Assembly: GCA_026182355.1 (NCBI GenBank)
Contig: JAPFBL010001617.1
Location: forward strand, 2,663,501-2,727,500
Direction: 5' to 3'
Source: Hermatobates lingyangjiaoensis
Lineage: Eukaryota > Arthropoda > Insecta > Hemiptera > Hermatobatidae
Length of the DNA: 64,000 bases
Below, one piece after another: positions 1 to 14,900 of the stretch; within the stretch, counting starts at the first letter, position 1, and every line of letters begins with the position of its first letter. The translations under genes were made by a program, and so were the position numbers. The notes beneath the pieces are model-generated. The model was given only the letters and a program-made list of their open reading frames with translations, searched no databases and had not been told where the DNA came from.

Positions 1-1584
1 TTTGTGATGACTATTTAAATAATCTATAGTTATATAGTTAACAATTTTGCTTAATGTTTTGTTAACGGTTAAGAAGTTCAAATTAAAAAATCATAAATTT
101 AACGCGTAAAACTCCAGTTACTTATTTTTAGACAAAATACATCATGCCAATTATTTGTGACTGGTAATCTGGTTGATTGCATAATTCTACGGTTTTGCAA
201 TTCCCAACATTCTTGTAACTGATCCAACTTAAATTACTGTCCAAATCATAAAAAGATTTACCTAAGTTCAATTTTTTTTATTAGATATTTGTTATTTCAA
301 CGACAAACCGTGTATATTTAACAGTGTTAATAGTTTTGGGCTTTTAATTGAAATAGATTAACAGGAATCGGGTGGAAATCTCTTGGGGGCACTCCGTAGC
401 ATAACACATCTATAGCGCATCTATGTAGTGTGACATGGTTCCCGTGGACATATTATTTTAAACCATCTGCGTGGGTTTGAAGTGTTGTCAATGGGGTTAG
501 AGTTTGTACAAGTGGGTTTGGGTGAGTTGGGAGCTTGCTATAAAATAGTTTGTAGTGATATATTACAATGTTCCGAACAAAGTGGACCTTGAAATTTTCA
601 TAAATGATTTTGTTTGGTACATAGAGCGGTAGGCGTGAAAATATTCTAAGAATTTTAGATTGAAGGAGTTGTAAAAATATAAAACTCAAAAACTTAGATG
701 ATTTGATGTACATCATTTAGATGATATTTAGGATTTGTACATCATTTATATGATAATAAAGAGTACTAAAAAAAATTATTATTCTGGTATATTCTGTTAC
801 ATTTCTGCAGTTCTTATTGCGTTTTGACTTTCTTGGCTTTTATCACCTATTTATTTTACTGGATTTAATTGTTATTTCCTTTTGCCTGTGGAGTATAGAG
901 TGGGACAACAAATGTTTGCCTAAGGTACAAGCGAATAACAAAAATAAATCATCAGCTTGTAACGTCCGTAGATTGCGTTTGTCATGCTAATTTTATGAGT
1001 AGAAGATTGATATCGAATAGTTAATTAAAGTCAAATTCAAACGGGAGGTTTGCGGCACATTGTTCTTATTATTGTATATTTTGGCAACATGCCAGCTGAT
1101 AATATATTTAAATTTGAATGTTCAATATGTAATAGGTAGTAAAGAGATTCTCCTTCAAATCCATGATATTTATTTTGTTAGTGGTGCTGCTCTATATGTT
1201 TGCTATTACATGACAAGTTCTGGGAAAATTTTTTTTAATAACAATAATTATTTATTAGTTCATCTGCTCCATAGGGACCTTTGTCCTAGAATTTATTTAT
1301 AAATAAATAAATCTTTCTCACTTATTTCGAAGTCATGGATTTATATTTCTGGTGGTTATAGTTACCTGTTTTAATGTGATATTCCAGTTAATGTTTTCAA
1401 AAACCATGACCTTAAGACCTAGAGAGATCTGAGTCCCTTGACCATATTAGATTCGTCTACCTTGCTGAAATGTTCTTCCCTTTCCTCCATTAGCTACAAG
1501 TTAGTATCATAGATGAATCCTAAGTTAGAGCTACAAGACGTAAATATTATCCAAGTTTACTATGATTCATAAACAAAAGAATCT
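1..1584. other. Gene-free AT-rich leader region
   Basis: No exon, RNA gene or recognisable transposon is visible here. The open frames are short, A+T-rich and without motifs. The region ends where a reverse copy of the ~2-kb repeat family A begins. Confidence 0.5.
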
Positions 1585-2590
1585 TCAACTGATATTAAGT
1601 TTTGTTCAAGGGTACAGTATATAGATTGATTACATTATTTTGTGAGACAATTCCATCACAACATGGAAAGCGACAGAAATGTATTGGCAGTGATTTTTTA
1701 CATGTAAACATATTATTCCTCTTATATCTGATATAAGTTTTTCATTATACTTCTAATCATCAATTTTATTTCAGTGAATTCACTCAAACAATTTCTAAGT
1801 CAATGTAAGCAATGTAAATAAATATGAATAAATTCGAAAAGCATAACAGGTGATCCATTAGTATAGGATAAACAATCAGTTTTTATAGCGTTATTCCTCT
1901 TTGCCGTAATTAAAATTACCTGAATTTTGTTTATTGATTGCAATTTTTTTGTTCTATTTTTTGTCAAAGTTTCATGGTTTTCTAATGAGCTACTTAAAAA
2001 AACATTTTATGAAAACAGAAAATGAACTGTAACGCCCCTCTGGTGAATATAATTTGGAAAAAAATTATCTCAACTCATTTTTAGGTATAGTTTTATTTGA
2101 TTCGTTAAACAGTATGGCTTGTATCACTCACACAAGCTTTCAGACTGAATTATAAGTCAAAATTTTTACATTTTATTGAAAAAAAAAAATATTTTCTGTG
2201 GTTTTAAAAATTTGACGTTACTTTCTATTTTTTGCTATTGTGGCCTCAAAGATAATGCCAAAATTTGAATACTCTAGAATTAGAAGTTTAGGAGAAAAAA
2301 AAATGTAGTCTCTAAAAACAGGTTTTTGGTAAAAAAAGTGACTTTCACATCATGCATAATTGCTCCCGAACAATACGGCATGTATCAATCGAATATTGAT
2401 CCATCAATGATTCTGGACCGTAGCGTCACCACAAACTTTGGATAAATACTCATCCACCCACACACAGCCATCATCGAAAAAACTTCATAAATCGATTTCT
2501 GGGATCTTAAAACATGTCATCCGTCAAAATCTCGAGATAGAATTTTTTCACGATCACTATACTTTACTTATAGTAATGTAAAAATGTATA
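1585..2590 (-). repeat. Repeat family A, reverse partial copy
   Basis: Read on the minus strand this matches, block by block, the left half of the repeat seen forward at 10368-12426 and 49603-51662. It has the AAGTAAAGTATAGTGATCG-type end near 2560-2580, the CATGCATAATTGCTCC block, the ACAAGCCATACTGTT block, and then the part around GGATCACCTG. It encodes no protein. The family is unnamed here; it looks like a non-autonomous DNA element because both ends carry a TTTACTATAAGTAAA-like palindrome. Confidence 0.7.
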
Positions 2591-3364
2591 TAATTGTGGT
2601 GATGGCACATTCTACTGTATGGTACTGTGATTAGTACGGCACTCGGTGACTCTTTTGGCTATCCTACAAATTCAGTTTAAAACATTACTAATAACTAATG
2701 TAACTTAGTGCAATTTGTATATCCAGCATTGTGAACTAATGCTCATGAAATGTTGTACATGTAATTGATTTAATATAGCTTCAATTAAGTTTAAATTAAC
2801 AGTAATTATTGTCATTAAACTGATATTTAAGCTTAAACTGTTAACATAATTTAAAAACATATACTAGATTTTAGTATTTTATTAAGAAAGTAGCATAGCA
2901 ATAACTGATAAGTGTAATTAACTACTCTAATTTAAATATCTAGCCTCTTAGATAATATTTTGAGCATCAAAAATATTAAAAAAATATAAAGAGAATCAAG
3001 TTTTGTAGTATAATTTGTATTGACCTTAGTTTATAGAGGTCGCAGCAGTGGTTTTGACATCTACCTACTGACACAGAGTTATTTTAAATTCCAGTTGTAA
3101 CAGAAGGAGGTTCAACAAGCTGACTGGGTATCATGGACTGAAGTTCCTAATCCCCTAATCAATGCTATCTCTACCTCTTTAACTGATAGCTTTATTACTC
3201 ATTAGAAATATTGTGCTTCCTTCATTCGTATAAAATTATAAGGGAAAATATTCTTTATGGGTGATTTCTTTCTACTTTTTTCAACTTTTATTTTCAACAA
3301 GTGATGAAATTCGTTACGAATTGAAAGTCGTATTTCCTTCATTTACGTCATCTATATATATTGA
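2591..3364. other. Gene-free spacer
   Basis: AT-rich sequence between a family A copy and a Penelope-like inverted end. No coding or RNA signal is visible. Confidence 0.45.
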
Positions 3365-3435
3365 TAAAAAGATTTCACATAAACACGTGAAGCAACAATC
3401 AATTATCAAACCACAATATGAAAATGGGAAAACAA

Positions 3436-3478
3436 GACTAAGATCTTTCAACCGTAACAAGCAGTCTTCGTTAGAGTC
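3436..3478 (-). ncRNA. Hammerhead-like motif (decayed core)
   Basis: This is the mirror partner of the motif at 3504-3546. Stem I GACU/AGUC and the GAAAGAUCUU segment are kept, but the core reads CUAACGA instead of CUGACGA, so it is probably inactive. Confidence 0.4.
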
Positions 3479-3503
3479 AAAAACTCAACTCAGTTGGGTT
3501 TTT

Positions 3504-3546
3504 GACTCTGACGAAGACCGCTTCTTACGGTTGAAAGATCTTAGTC
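3504..3546 (+). ncRNA. Hammerhead ribozyme-like motif in a Penelope-like end
   Basis: The parts in order are: stem I 5' strand GACU (3504-3507); core CUGACGA (3508-3514); one extra A; stem II GACCG/CGGUU around a 7-nt loop (3516-3532); GAAA (3533-3536); stem III reduced to a single G-C closing AU (3537-3540); UU, with the predicted cleavage after 3542; and AGUC (3543-3546), which pairs with the opening GACU over 4 bp. Penelope-like elements are known to carry hammerheads with very short stem III. The extra nucleotide before stem II is a departure from the standard core. Activity is not established. Confidence 0.5.
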
Positions 3547-3612
3547 TTGTTTTCACATTTTTATATTGTGGTTTCATCATTGAGTATATATTGACTTATA
3601 AAAAATTATATA

Positions 3613-5420
<1,808 letters not shown>

Positions 5421-5805
5421 ATTTTTAAACATCTACTGTCGAGGAAACGCCACGGGAGTATTATATGAGACAAATACCAAGAACTGTTTGGAAACAAAAC
5501 TTATTTCAGCTATAATGCTATAAAATTTGTCTATTTTTTATTAAGTGTAACTAGTTCTAAACAACAATCGATTCAACAGCGGCTATGAATGTACAATTTT
5601 CTCAATAGTAATACTTTCTAATAAAACTCGATTATAACAATAACGCTATATGAAAGCTTCATTTTTTTTGTAATACTTTCTAAAGCTAAATCCTTTAATA
5701 TTAGCTCTACATGAGTCCTCTGTTTGTATCTCATTAACTTTTTCTAAACAATACTTGATAAGCAATAACGCTATGCCAATGGTACACTTTTACTTTACTT
5801 TAAAT
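5421..5805. other. Gene-free spacer
   Basis: No coding, RNA or clear repeat signal is visible in this stretch. Confidence 0.4.
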
Positions 5806-6150
5806 AAAAACAGTTGAGTGTGGCCTGCACTCAACTTTACTATAATAAATGTACTCGTAATACAAACGAGTTGACAACCAATGGAGTTTTGTTTTTATTT
5901 TAATGTGGCTATCGTGTAGATGTGTATCAAAGGTTACAATAAATATTATCAACATCATATTTAAAGAGTTTAATGATTCAATTTGTTTTATTGGATCTAT
6001 CCGTTTGATTAGTAATAACAAACTTAACTTCATGTATATAGAAGGATCTCGACGTGTTACTATTATTATCAGAGACATTGAGTCTCATCGGACTTACATG
6101 CCCGTCCACTGCTATATCTTTCCAGGTTTTCATTCATTCTCTCCTTTCTA
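5806..6150 (-). repeat. Repeat family B end, reverse orientation
   Basis: It starts with a CAACTTTACTATAA end, followed by the AAACGAGTTGACAACCAAT block and a T-rich TTTTATTTTAATGTGGC segment. The same order occurs at 16982-17170 and 48823-48960. Mirror-image ends occur at 8466-8533, 28160-28245, 30515-30615 and 37810-37868. The terminal bases are shared with family A. Confidence 0.6.
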
Positions 6151-6537
6151 AAATCAACTTTATATTTTAAGTTATTTAATGTTCTTCACATTTTTTTAAG
6201 AGAGTTATCCCTCACTTCTATTCATTTTAGGTATAATATGAAAAAATCTTTAACTTAGACTCAATTGCTTCGCATTCGCATAGAATGTGATCAAAGTTTC
6301 AAAGCCTCTTCCATACAGAATCTGAGTTATTCGTATAACGTTAATTGTAACATCAATAAGTAGTATATAAAAGAACAATATCTGCTTATGTATTCTACAT
6401 TCGTATATCTTTAATGTCAAGATTTAATAATTTCCATATAAATCAATGTCATAAAACAAAAAATTAATAGTTTGGTTTATATATTTTTAGATGCACTTTG
6501 CCTCTCATAGAATATTCTACAAGTGCGTCAAAGTGAA
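6151..6537. other. Gene-free spacer
   Basis: AT-rich sequence without recognisable features, directly before a LINE remnant. Confidence 0.4.
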
Positions 6538-6539
6538 CA

Positions 6540-7065
6540 CAAAATGATCACCTCGATTGTAAACTTCTTGATTTCAAACAAAGGGCTCTTGTCTGGTACA
6601 CTGGTGGGTCTTAAATGAATTGTGTAACCAGAAAAAGAAGTTCGGTTTCAAGTGGGTACTTGGACACATTGGAGTGCAGGGGAATCAGTCGATCAGTAAG
6701 AAGAGACTGAGCCAACCAAAGCTTCTTCGGACTGGAGCCTTTTTGCATCCGACATCTCAGTTTTCGTAAGGGTGCAGTTAAGAAATGGTTGACCATTAAA
6801 GTAGATAAAGGATAGCTAGAAGAATGATTCTGCGTTAGTCTAAAATATACTGGTAAAGAAATGTTAAATCTCCAAAGGAAGCATCAAAAGTACATGTAGA
6901 ATATCTATCCTCAAAATGTCTTCTTAACGACTACTTATGAAAACTGTAATGAACATCATACGAAGAATGCAAACTTACTGTTTAGATAATCAGAAAAATA
7001 TGATCACTTTCTGTATGAATGCGAGGAACTCAACTTGAAGAGGATAAAGATTTTTAGTTAATCAT
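6540..7065 (+). pseudogene. LINE (Jockey/R1-like) RNase H and C-terminal remnant
   Basis: One + strand frame through about 6630-6760 reads FKWVLGHIGVQGNQS, close to the RNase H signature WVPGHSGIxGNExAD of arthropod non-LTR retrotransposons. Further on, about 6975-7060, a frame reads EKYDHFLYECEELNLKR. This matches the C-terminal cysteine/histidine segment of such ORF2 proteins, where E-T-x-x-H-x-L-x-x-C precedes an LxxxR stretch. Stops and frameshifts separate the two parts, so only a dead 3' fragment remains. The clade cannot be fixed from so little. Confidence 0.6.
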
Positions 7066-7264
7066 AAATAAAAACAATGGAAGTAAGAGATACTTCTCTA
7101 GAGACAGTTATAAATTTCATTTAATAACTTAAAATATAAAGTTGATTTTAGAAGAGAATGAAGCACAATAGGATAGATACAGCTTTTGTTCGCATGAGTC
7201 CGATAAGACTAAATTTCTCAGTCCAATATGATGGTAGTCAGATTCTTTTCAATAATGAGTTCAA

Positions 7265-7480
7265 GTTATTTTATTATACATTGCGTAAGTTATGTTATTA
7301 CTGCTGTGGTAATACCAATGATATTGTAAGTTGTATTGGTATTGGCAATACCAATGATAACTGTGAATTACACAGTTGTGTGATATATAAAATCAAGCAT
7401 GTGTATGGATAACTGGATCAATCACTATGTGTGCTATCTCCAGGATTAAAGACTAATAAACATCCCCACTTTGACATTTG
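7265..7480 (+). repeat. Repeat family A, 3' fragment
   Basis: It carries the TTACTGCTGTGGTAATACC block, the TGGATCAATCACTATGTGTG block and the AAAGACTAATAAACATC block. These also occur in order near the right ends of the family A copies (for example 51417-51550). An extra GGTATTGGCAATACC duplication lies inside. Confidence 0.6.
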
Positions 7481-7784
7481 AAATTGATTAATTTTCTCTT
7501 TATTTTACAAAATGAGAAGACTTCTATGGAAGATGAATTATAAAAAAAAGTAATAAAATGAATCATAAATAGTTTTTTCTATGTATTGGTTATATATATT
7601 GCTCATCGGAGACAAATAAATCAAGAAGAAAGCAGTTAAAGGATGTTAGGAACGTCTGGTTCAATTTATATAAAAACATTTTAAGTACTTACATTTATAA
7701 AGAATACTATATCTTCAAAGAGAAGATATAAAAATATATGTAGAACATCTACATAATAGAATATGTTTACTTTACTATTATGAA

Positions 7785-7950
7785 TGGAAGCTGTATTTGA
7801 CACCATACGAAGAATGCAAACTCTGTGTCTAGAAGATGTAGAAACCCTTGATCACACTATATCTATATTCGAGTCAATAATCTCCAAATGGACAAAGACT
7901 TCTGTCAAATCATACCTACAATTATAGAAGTATGTGGCACTTCTCTATCT
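7785..7950 (+). pseudogene. Second LINE C-terminal remnant
   Basis: A + strand frame reads LTPYEECKLCVLEDVETLDH, followed by TISIFESIISKW. This corresponds to the C-terminal CxxC...ET..H segment of a non-LTR retrotransposon ORF2. It looks like a second, separately decayed copy of the fragment at 6975-7060. Confidence 0.5.
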
Positions 7951-8019
7951 ACATTTATGAAGATCATTAATGAACCTAAAATCTGAAGTGAATTTAGTTA
8001 CAATGGCATAGACAGTAAA

Positions 8020-8341
8020 ACAGCTATGCCTGTGAAGTGTACGAGATCTGTGAATGCCAGGCCCACAGCTATGCCTGTGAAGTGTACGAGATCTGTGAAT
8101 GCCAGGCCCACAGCTATGCCTGTGAAGTGTACGAGATCTGTGAATGCCAGGCCCCACAGCTATGCCTATGAAGTGTACGAGATCTGTGAATGCCAGGCCC
8201 ACAGCTATGCCTGTGAAGTGTACGAGATCTGTGAATGCCAGGCCCCACAGCTATGCCCGTGAAGTGTACGAGATCTGTGAATGCCAGGCCCACAGCTATG
8301 CCTGTGAAGTGTACGAGATCTGTGAATGCCAGGCCCACAGT
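8020..8341. repeat. 45-bp minisatellite, about 7 copies
   Basis: Unit of 45 bp (ACAGCTATGCCTGTGAAGTG, then TACGAGATCTGTGAATGCCA, then GGCCC) repeated head to tail just over seven times with few substitutions. Single-base length changes occur where GGCCC becomes GGCCCC, so reading frames slip between units. Open frames exist on both strands only because the unit length is a multiple of three. There is no start context, splice site or family match to support a protein. Confidence 0.95.
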
Positions 8342-8465
8342 TTGTAATTTAAATAAGATATCAGATCCATCACTGATTTCACGATAATTATAACTAATAA
8401 AATGATTACAGCTCAATGTAAATAAATCATATATTGATTTAAATTTAAACAACACAAAAGATCAG

Positions 8466-8533
8466 TTGGTGTTTAACAAGTTTGATATTATGTTTACTTA
8501 TAGTAAAGTTGAGTGTAGGCCATTCCAGATTTT
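8466..8533 (+). repeat. Family A/B terminal fragment
   Basis: It contains TTTGATATTATGTTTACTTA, then TAGTAAAGTTGAGTGTAGG and CCATTCCAGATTTTTT, the shared right-hand end of families A and B. It lies about 340 bp upstream of the transporter start codon. Confidence 0.6.
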
Positions 8534-8876
8534 TTTAATTTTAAAGGAAAATAATATTATTCTTTGTAATATTATGGAGAATCTTAAACACGCTATAGAA
8601 AATGAACAGGGTTTGTTATTGGTGAAATGAGAAGATGAAAATATATGAAGTAAAATGACTCGTCTTTCCCATAACGTTAAATATAGATTCTTGGTCTGTT
8701 CATCACCTTCGTTCGGGAAGACACATGCATCATTTGATGAAATAGCAATGGAACGCTGGGAGATTACCTTGTAATGGTATTAATCTGTTGTTTGCGAAGA
8801 GCAACTGTCTTACAATCTCTTTGATTAAACACAAGGTAATTGTACTGAACGGTAGGTTTACCATCTGCTGTTACAT

Positions 8877-8964
8877 ATGGAAGAATTCAAAATTGGAGTG
8901 AATAATTCTGAGGAATTGGATAAATCTCAGCCTACCAGTCTTGACGATGCTTTGGAAGTTACAG
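8877..8964 (+). CDS. Transporter exon 1
   Basis: Start ATG at 8877. It encodes the cytosolic N-terminus (MEEFKIGVNNSEELDKSQ...) and ends ACAG|GTATTC in phase 1. An acidic, soluble leader of about 30 residues before TM1 is usual for SV2-like insect proteins. Confidence 0.85.
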
Positions 8965-11900
8965 GTATTCTAGAGTAACTCATTATTCAAATTCATGGTA
9001 TTATTGAATATAACTTTCATGAGAGACAAAAAAATGTGAACTCTTACGTTGTGTTTAAAAATCATGGTAAAAGGAAATATACTGTATTAATATTTTTATT
9101 TCAGGGAAACCTTATTCGAGTATTATTAAACTAAATATTTTAATTAAGTTGTAAATTTATTTATAAAATTTTTAATTTAAGTTTAGAATTACTGAAGTAT
9201 ATTACAATTATGTTTCAATAATTGTAATTGGACCCTTTAAAGTTGATTTGGTCCAATCAAATTTCCTATCCAATAAATCATTCATAGTTTTTCTTAAATT
9301 CACGCAAAAAATAATCGAATAAATCAGTTATTGACGTAATATTGACCTATGTCAATAGTTTGTTTTGCCAATGTTATTTGTAGTTCAATTAATATGTTCA
9401 AAGCAGTTGTCCTGCAAACTAAAATATTAATAATTATGTTGTTTCTAAATGTTAGGTACAAGTTGGCTGTTAATTACTATTAAAGAAACTGTTTGTAAAT
9501 AGATACTTAATGGTTTTCTAGGTGGAAGGAAATATGCTATCTTATTTTCAATTAAGTGTGGGTTCGTTCTCTTTACGGGTATAGCGGTTAGTATAAGCCC
9601 TTCATATGTGATAGCTTCTGCTGGATGTGACCTCCAGTTGCTACCGAATGAAAAAGGAATTTTGGCCTCCGCTCAATTTATAGGTAAAGGAAATTAAATT
9701 ATTTTTACATTTAATTAAGTCAATGAGGTTTTATTGTTTGGCACAGACCTTATAGTAATGAAAGGGAAATAATGTAATGGCTTGAAATTCTAGATGTTCT
9801 CAAAACAGAAAATAGGAACTTCATTGAAAAGTTTGATGACATTTTAATTCCACTTAATGCATATTATATTCTGTAAAATATTACAGTTATTACTTCAATT
9901 AATTAAACTCAATATATGCCTTGTTAATTACATAATCGGTGCTAATCACATACATGCTTTATTTGTAGATAATCGGCTATGTACAAATTGTACATAATTA
10001 CTTACATACTACATAATTATTACATATACATGCCTTTGCAAGAATTAGAAATTTAGAATCAAAAGATAAAAACTAACATAATTATTAAGTGTGTAGTTTT
10101 TAATTTTTGTTAAAATGAATGACGAACTATAAACAATAGAAACAAAAAAGAGGAAAAAATCTAATTTTTTGTTGGCCAATTTTTTTAGGCAATTAAATTA
10201 TCTAACATTTTCCATTAAACATCTCAAAATCAATTTTATTTCAGTGAATTTACTCAGCAATTTTCTATGTCAATATAAACAATGAAAATAAATTTAAACA
10301 AATAGGACAAGTATAGCAAGTCAACCATTAGTCTCTTTACCGTAATTGAAATTTCATGAAACTTTTTGCTTTACTATAAGTGAAGTATAGTGTTTGTGAA
10401 AAAAAATCAAACTCAAGATATTGAAGGAATTACGTGTTTTGAGGTCCCAGAAGTGGTTTTTTCGATATCGATTTCGAAGTTTTTTCGATAATTTCTGTGT
10501 ATATGGGTAGGTGGGTGAGTATGTATCCGAAGTTACCACGCTACGATCCAGAATCTTTGATGGATCAAGTTGATATTTTACACAAAAGTGGGCCTCATAG
10601 TGTAGAATGATCCCTATTGTTTCGGAGCAATTATGCATGATGGGAAAGTCACTTTTATTGCCCAAAACCTGTTTTCGAGTACACATTTTTTCTCCTAAAC
10701 TACTAAATCATGTCTTCAAATTTTTGGCATTATCTTTCAAGCTAGAAAAGCGTTTAAACGTAAAAAATTCTCAGGTTTTTAAAACAACAACAATTTTTTT
10801 TCAAGAAATTATAAAAATTTTGACTTATAATTTAATTTGAAAGCTTGTGAAAGCGATACAAGCCATACTGTTTAACGGATCTAAATGAAACTATATCTAT
10901 AAATAGAAGATTATGTGGAAGATGAGTTGAGATAATTTTTTTTCAAAACTACATTAACCAAAGTACAATAACATTGTACAATTACATTCCATACAATTAC
11001 ATTATACAATGTACAGTTAGAGTACAATTTCTGTTTTCAGAAAATGTTTTTTGAAGCTAAAAGGCTAATTAAAAAGTTATGAAAATTTTCCAAAAAATTG
11101 AACAAAAAACAAGTAATTTATAAAAAATGCTTGTTTATCTTAGATTAACGGATCACCTGCTATACTTGTCGAATTTATTGATATTTATTTACATTGTTTA
11201 CATTGACTTAGAAATTTTTGAGTGAATCCACTGAAATAAAATATATGTTTAGAAGTATAATAGAAAACTTTAAATAATTTATTGACTTATATGTGATGCA
11301 AGAAGAATAAAATTCTTATATGTCAAAATTCCACGCCAATAGATGATATCAAACATATAATTCCTGATTCTTTTCATGGTATGATGGGTTTGTCTAACAA
11401 ACCGTTCTAATCGATCTATATGTTACGCCATGCTAAAAGGCTTAATAACAGATGCAGATTTTCTTATGTTTATGAATTGCATTATTTTTGGGTAATATTT
11501 AAGTTTGTGGAATGAACTTTTTCGTTTCATAGAAGAGCTTCTATGTTTTTGACAAATATTCAGTTTTTTCATTGTTCTAGTCTAATAGTTCATATCTATT
11601 ATTTTTAAAAATTTCAAGCTACCAGCTTTTAAATTTAAAAGTATACAGAAATATCGGCTTTGAACTTGATTTAAGAATGCAAAAGTGGCTAATTACCAAT
11701 ATATTTTTCCTCAATACCTATATATTTACAGCAACGTTATAACAGAGTACAGCACGTGAGAAAAAATAACACTCGCTCAGAGTAAATTGGATTTTTATGA
11801 TTTTTGACTAAGGGTAAGAAAAGTTTTTTTTTTAAAAAACTCTAGCATGCCATAAAATTCTTAGCACAATAAGTTGATAAAAGACTAAAAATTAAAACAT

Positions 11901-14900
11901 ATTTCAAAATTAAAAAAAAAAAAATAAATGAAATTATCCTAAATCCTAAATTAAAAATTATCTGAAAACGACATTTTTTCTTACTTTTTTTTGACATTTT
12001 TCATACAAAAACTTTGTATTGTTTTTAAAATATTTTCAAGTTTTAAATGGGAAACTTTGTCTTAAATCTTCAATGTAGAAAGAGGTCAGATAAACTATAT
12101 AAGTGATCCACTGGTTATTGGAACAAAAGCGATATTCTCCTGTAAGAGTAATACGAAATCTACACTCTCTTTTTAAAAATGTTATTACTGCTGTAGTTAT
12201 ACTAAAGATATTACATACATCAGGAGTGTGATATACAAAAATAAGCGTGTATATTGATAAGTGGATTAATCACTGTCTGTACAACCACCAGGAATGAAAG
12301 ACTAATAAACATCTCCCATTTAGACATTTATATTATGCCTGAATAGGATATTATATATTATACACCGAAGAAGTTTGATATTATGTTTTCTTGTAAAGTT
12401 GAGTGTAGGCCACTTCAGAGATTTTTTAGCCGTTTAACGTCAAAAAAACACTTTCTGAAAACAGAAAATTTACTGTGACGACCCTTTGGTGAATGTAATT
12501 TTGATAAAAATTATCTCAACTCATCCTCCACAGGATGTTCTATTTTTAGGTTTAGTTCATTTTGATCCGTTAAACGGTATGGCTTGTATCGTTCTCACAA
12601 TCTTTCAGATTGAATTATATGTCAACATTTTTACATTTTATTGAATAAAAATATTTTTTGTTGTTTTAAAAGTCTGAGAATATTTTTTGTTTATTGCTTT
12701 TATAGCCTTAAAGATAATGCTAATATTTCAAAACTCTAGAATTAGTAGTTAAGAGAAAAAAATGTATTTTACAAACAGAATTTTGGCAAAAAAGTAACTT
12801 TTCAATCATGCATAATTACTTCCAAACTCCCAGACAATAGGGTTCATCTACACTGTGTGGCCCATTCTTGTGTAAAATATCAATTTGATCCATGAGAGAT
12901 TTTATACCGTAGTGTGGTCACAAAATTTGGATACATACTCACCCACCCACCTTTCCACCCATCCTTAGAGCTTACTACTGCCAACTATTAAATAAAATAC
13001 CATATCACTAAGAGACACCTACCAACTATACCATCTGGTTACAGGTATGATATTTTCATCGCATTTAGTGGGATTCCTGGGGGATAGCTATGGACGCAGG
13101 ACTGTGTCAATGTGGGCTTGTTTCGGTTCCGCCATCACTATCACCCTATCATCTCTCTCCCCAAATTTCTATGCTCTCTTTGTATTGTGGATGGCTAATG
13201 GGTTAATGTAAGTAGCGAAATTCCTTTTACAATTATACAATGATAAACATGCATATTTATTTGAAAATTCTTGTTTCTGTTGATGCAGTTTTTCTTTGTC
13301 CATATCTTAATAGATAGTTGAGGAAGATAGATAGATAGATAGATAGTTTGCTCAGATAGATAGATAGTAGCAGCGGAAAAGTTCGAGTTTCCAGATATAA
13401 AAGTTTTAAATTATACTGAATAGCTGGCATCAACTTTGATTTGAGTATGTAAAATTGACTAATTGCTAATGTATTTTTTCTCAATATACATTCACAGCAA
13501 CCATATAACAGAGTACAATAGGCAGGTAACAATGACACTCACTCAGAGTAAATTGGTGTACATGATTTTTGACAAATGGAAAGAAAAGTGGCTTTTATTA
13601 AATACTAGGAACTCATGAAACTCCCAGTATAGTAATTCTATAAAAGACCAAACATATAAAACATCACTCAAAATTGAAAACATCTTTGAAGAAAAATAAA
13701 TGAAATTATCCGAAAATTTAAATTAAGAATTATCTTAAGACGAAATTTTTTCTTAGATGTTTCTGACATTTGTTATCTCAACTCATCTCCTACAAGATGT
13801 TGTATTTTTAGGTGTAGTTCATTTTGATCCGTTAAACGGTATCTTTCAGATTGAATTATAATCAAAATTTTTAGTTTTTATTGAATAAAAATATTTGTTG
13901 TTGTTTTAAAAGTCTAAGAATATTTTTTGTTTATTGCTTTTGTAGCTTCAAAGATAATACAAAAATTTTAAAACTCTAGAATTAGTAGTTTAGGAGAAAA
14001 AAAAATGTATTCTAAAAATTGGATTTTGACAAAAAAAGTGACTTTTCCATCATGCATAATTACTCCCAAACAATAGAGTTCATTTACACCATGAAAAGAG
14101 TTCATTTTTGTGTAAAATATCAATTGATCCATCAAACGTTTTGGACCGTATCGTGGTAACAAACTTTGGATACATACTGACCCACGCACCAACCCTTTAA
14201 TTACACTGAATATGCCTATTGAAATCAAGTTTTCCCACATATATCCAAAATCGGATTACAAATTTAGAAGAATTAGAGAAGGGTGATATAATAAATGAAA
14301 ACCTAGTTTTATTTTATGACATACCACTTTACAAGAAGGATAATGCAATCAAATCAAGCATAATTATGACTTATGGAATGCATAAAAAAATCACATTTTT
14401 GTTGTTCATACTTACATATGATTGTATGTTTATGCTACATTTCAGGGGAATGCCAATGTACTGCTGATTTTACTCACTGACGTAATGAAACACAAACATA
14501 TTTATAGTGATCATGTTAATGATGCGAAACACTGATAATGAAGTTTATAGAGTTTTATCAACTATATGAGGAATATTTAAAATAAAAACATGTTTTCCCA
14601 AGAGTTGTAGATGATTATTCTATGAATGGAGGAAGATATTGTCGAAACATTAAGGAGTATATATATTAGAACAGACTAATGGTGGTAGTGGTAGTGTTTG
14701 GGAATAACGTATAGTCTTTCTTCAATCTTTCTATAGTTTTTCGTAAGAGGGAAGAGTTTACAGACATATATTTGAAACATATTTTATTACAAAATGACCA
14801 CTTTGATGTCTACAATAGGATTTTTAGAAATATAACCAAGTTGAATGATTATTCTAAAAAGTAAATTGCCAAGAACAAAAAATCAAGGAAAAGATACTAC

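Larger units (their letters stand above)
3365..3590. repeat. Inverted pair of Penelope-like element ends
   Basis: Two copies of the same ~100-bp sequence face each other around a centre near 3484-3500. The left arm runs from the ACATAAACACGTGAA block through ATCAAACCACAATATGAAAA to GAGTCAAAAACTCAA; the right arm mirrors it. The same sequence closes the Penelope-like remnant at 19.5-20.6 kb and recurs at 26431-26542, so these are solo ends of that family. Each arm contains a hammerhead-like motif. Confidence 0.75.

Noticed and set aside
453..716. 87-codon minus-strand frame as a gene
   Set aside because: No motif, no splice context and composition like the surrounding AT-rich noise.
1060..1302. 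80-codon hydrophobic + frame
   Set aside because: Leucine/tyrosine-rich text is typical of AT-rich noise, with no splice sites or family resemblance.
8020..8341. CRISPR-like array
   Set aside because: The 45-bp units are directly contiguous with no unique spacers, and the genome is eukaryotic. It is a minisatellite.
8026..8455. Repeat-containing proteins encoded by the 45-bp array
   Set aside because: Open frames exist on both strands and in several frames, single-base indels break them, and no start or splice context is present.
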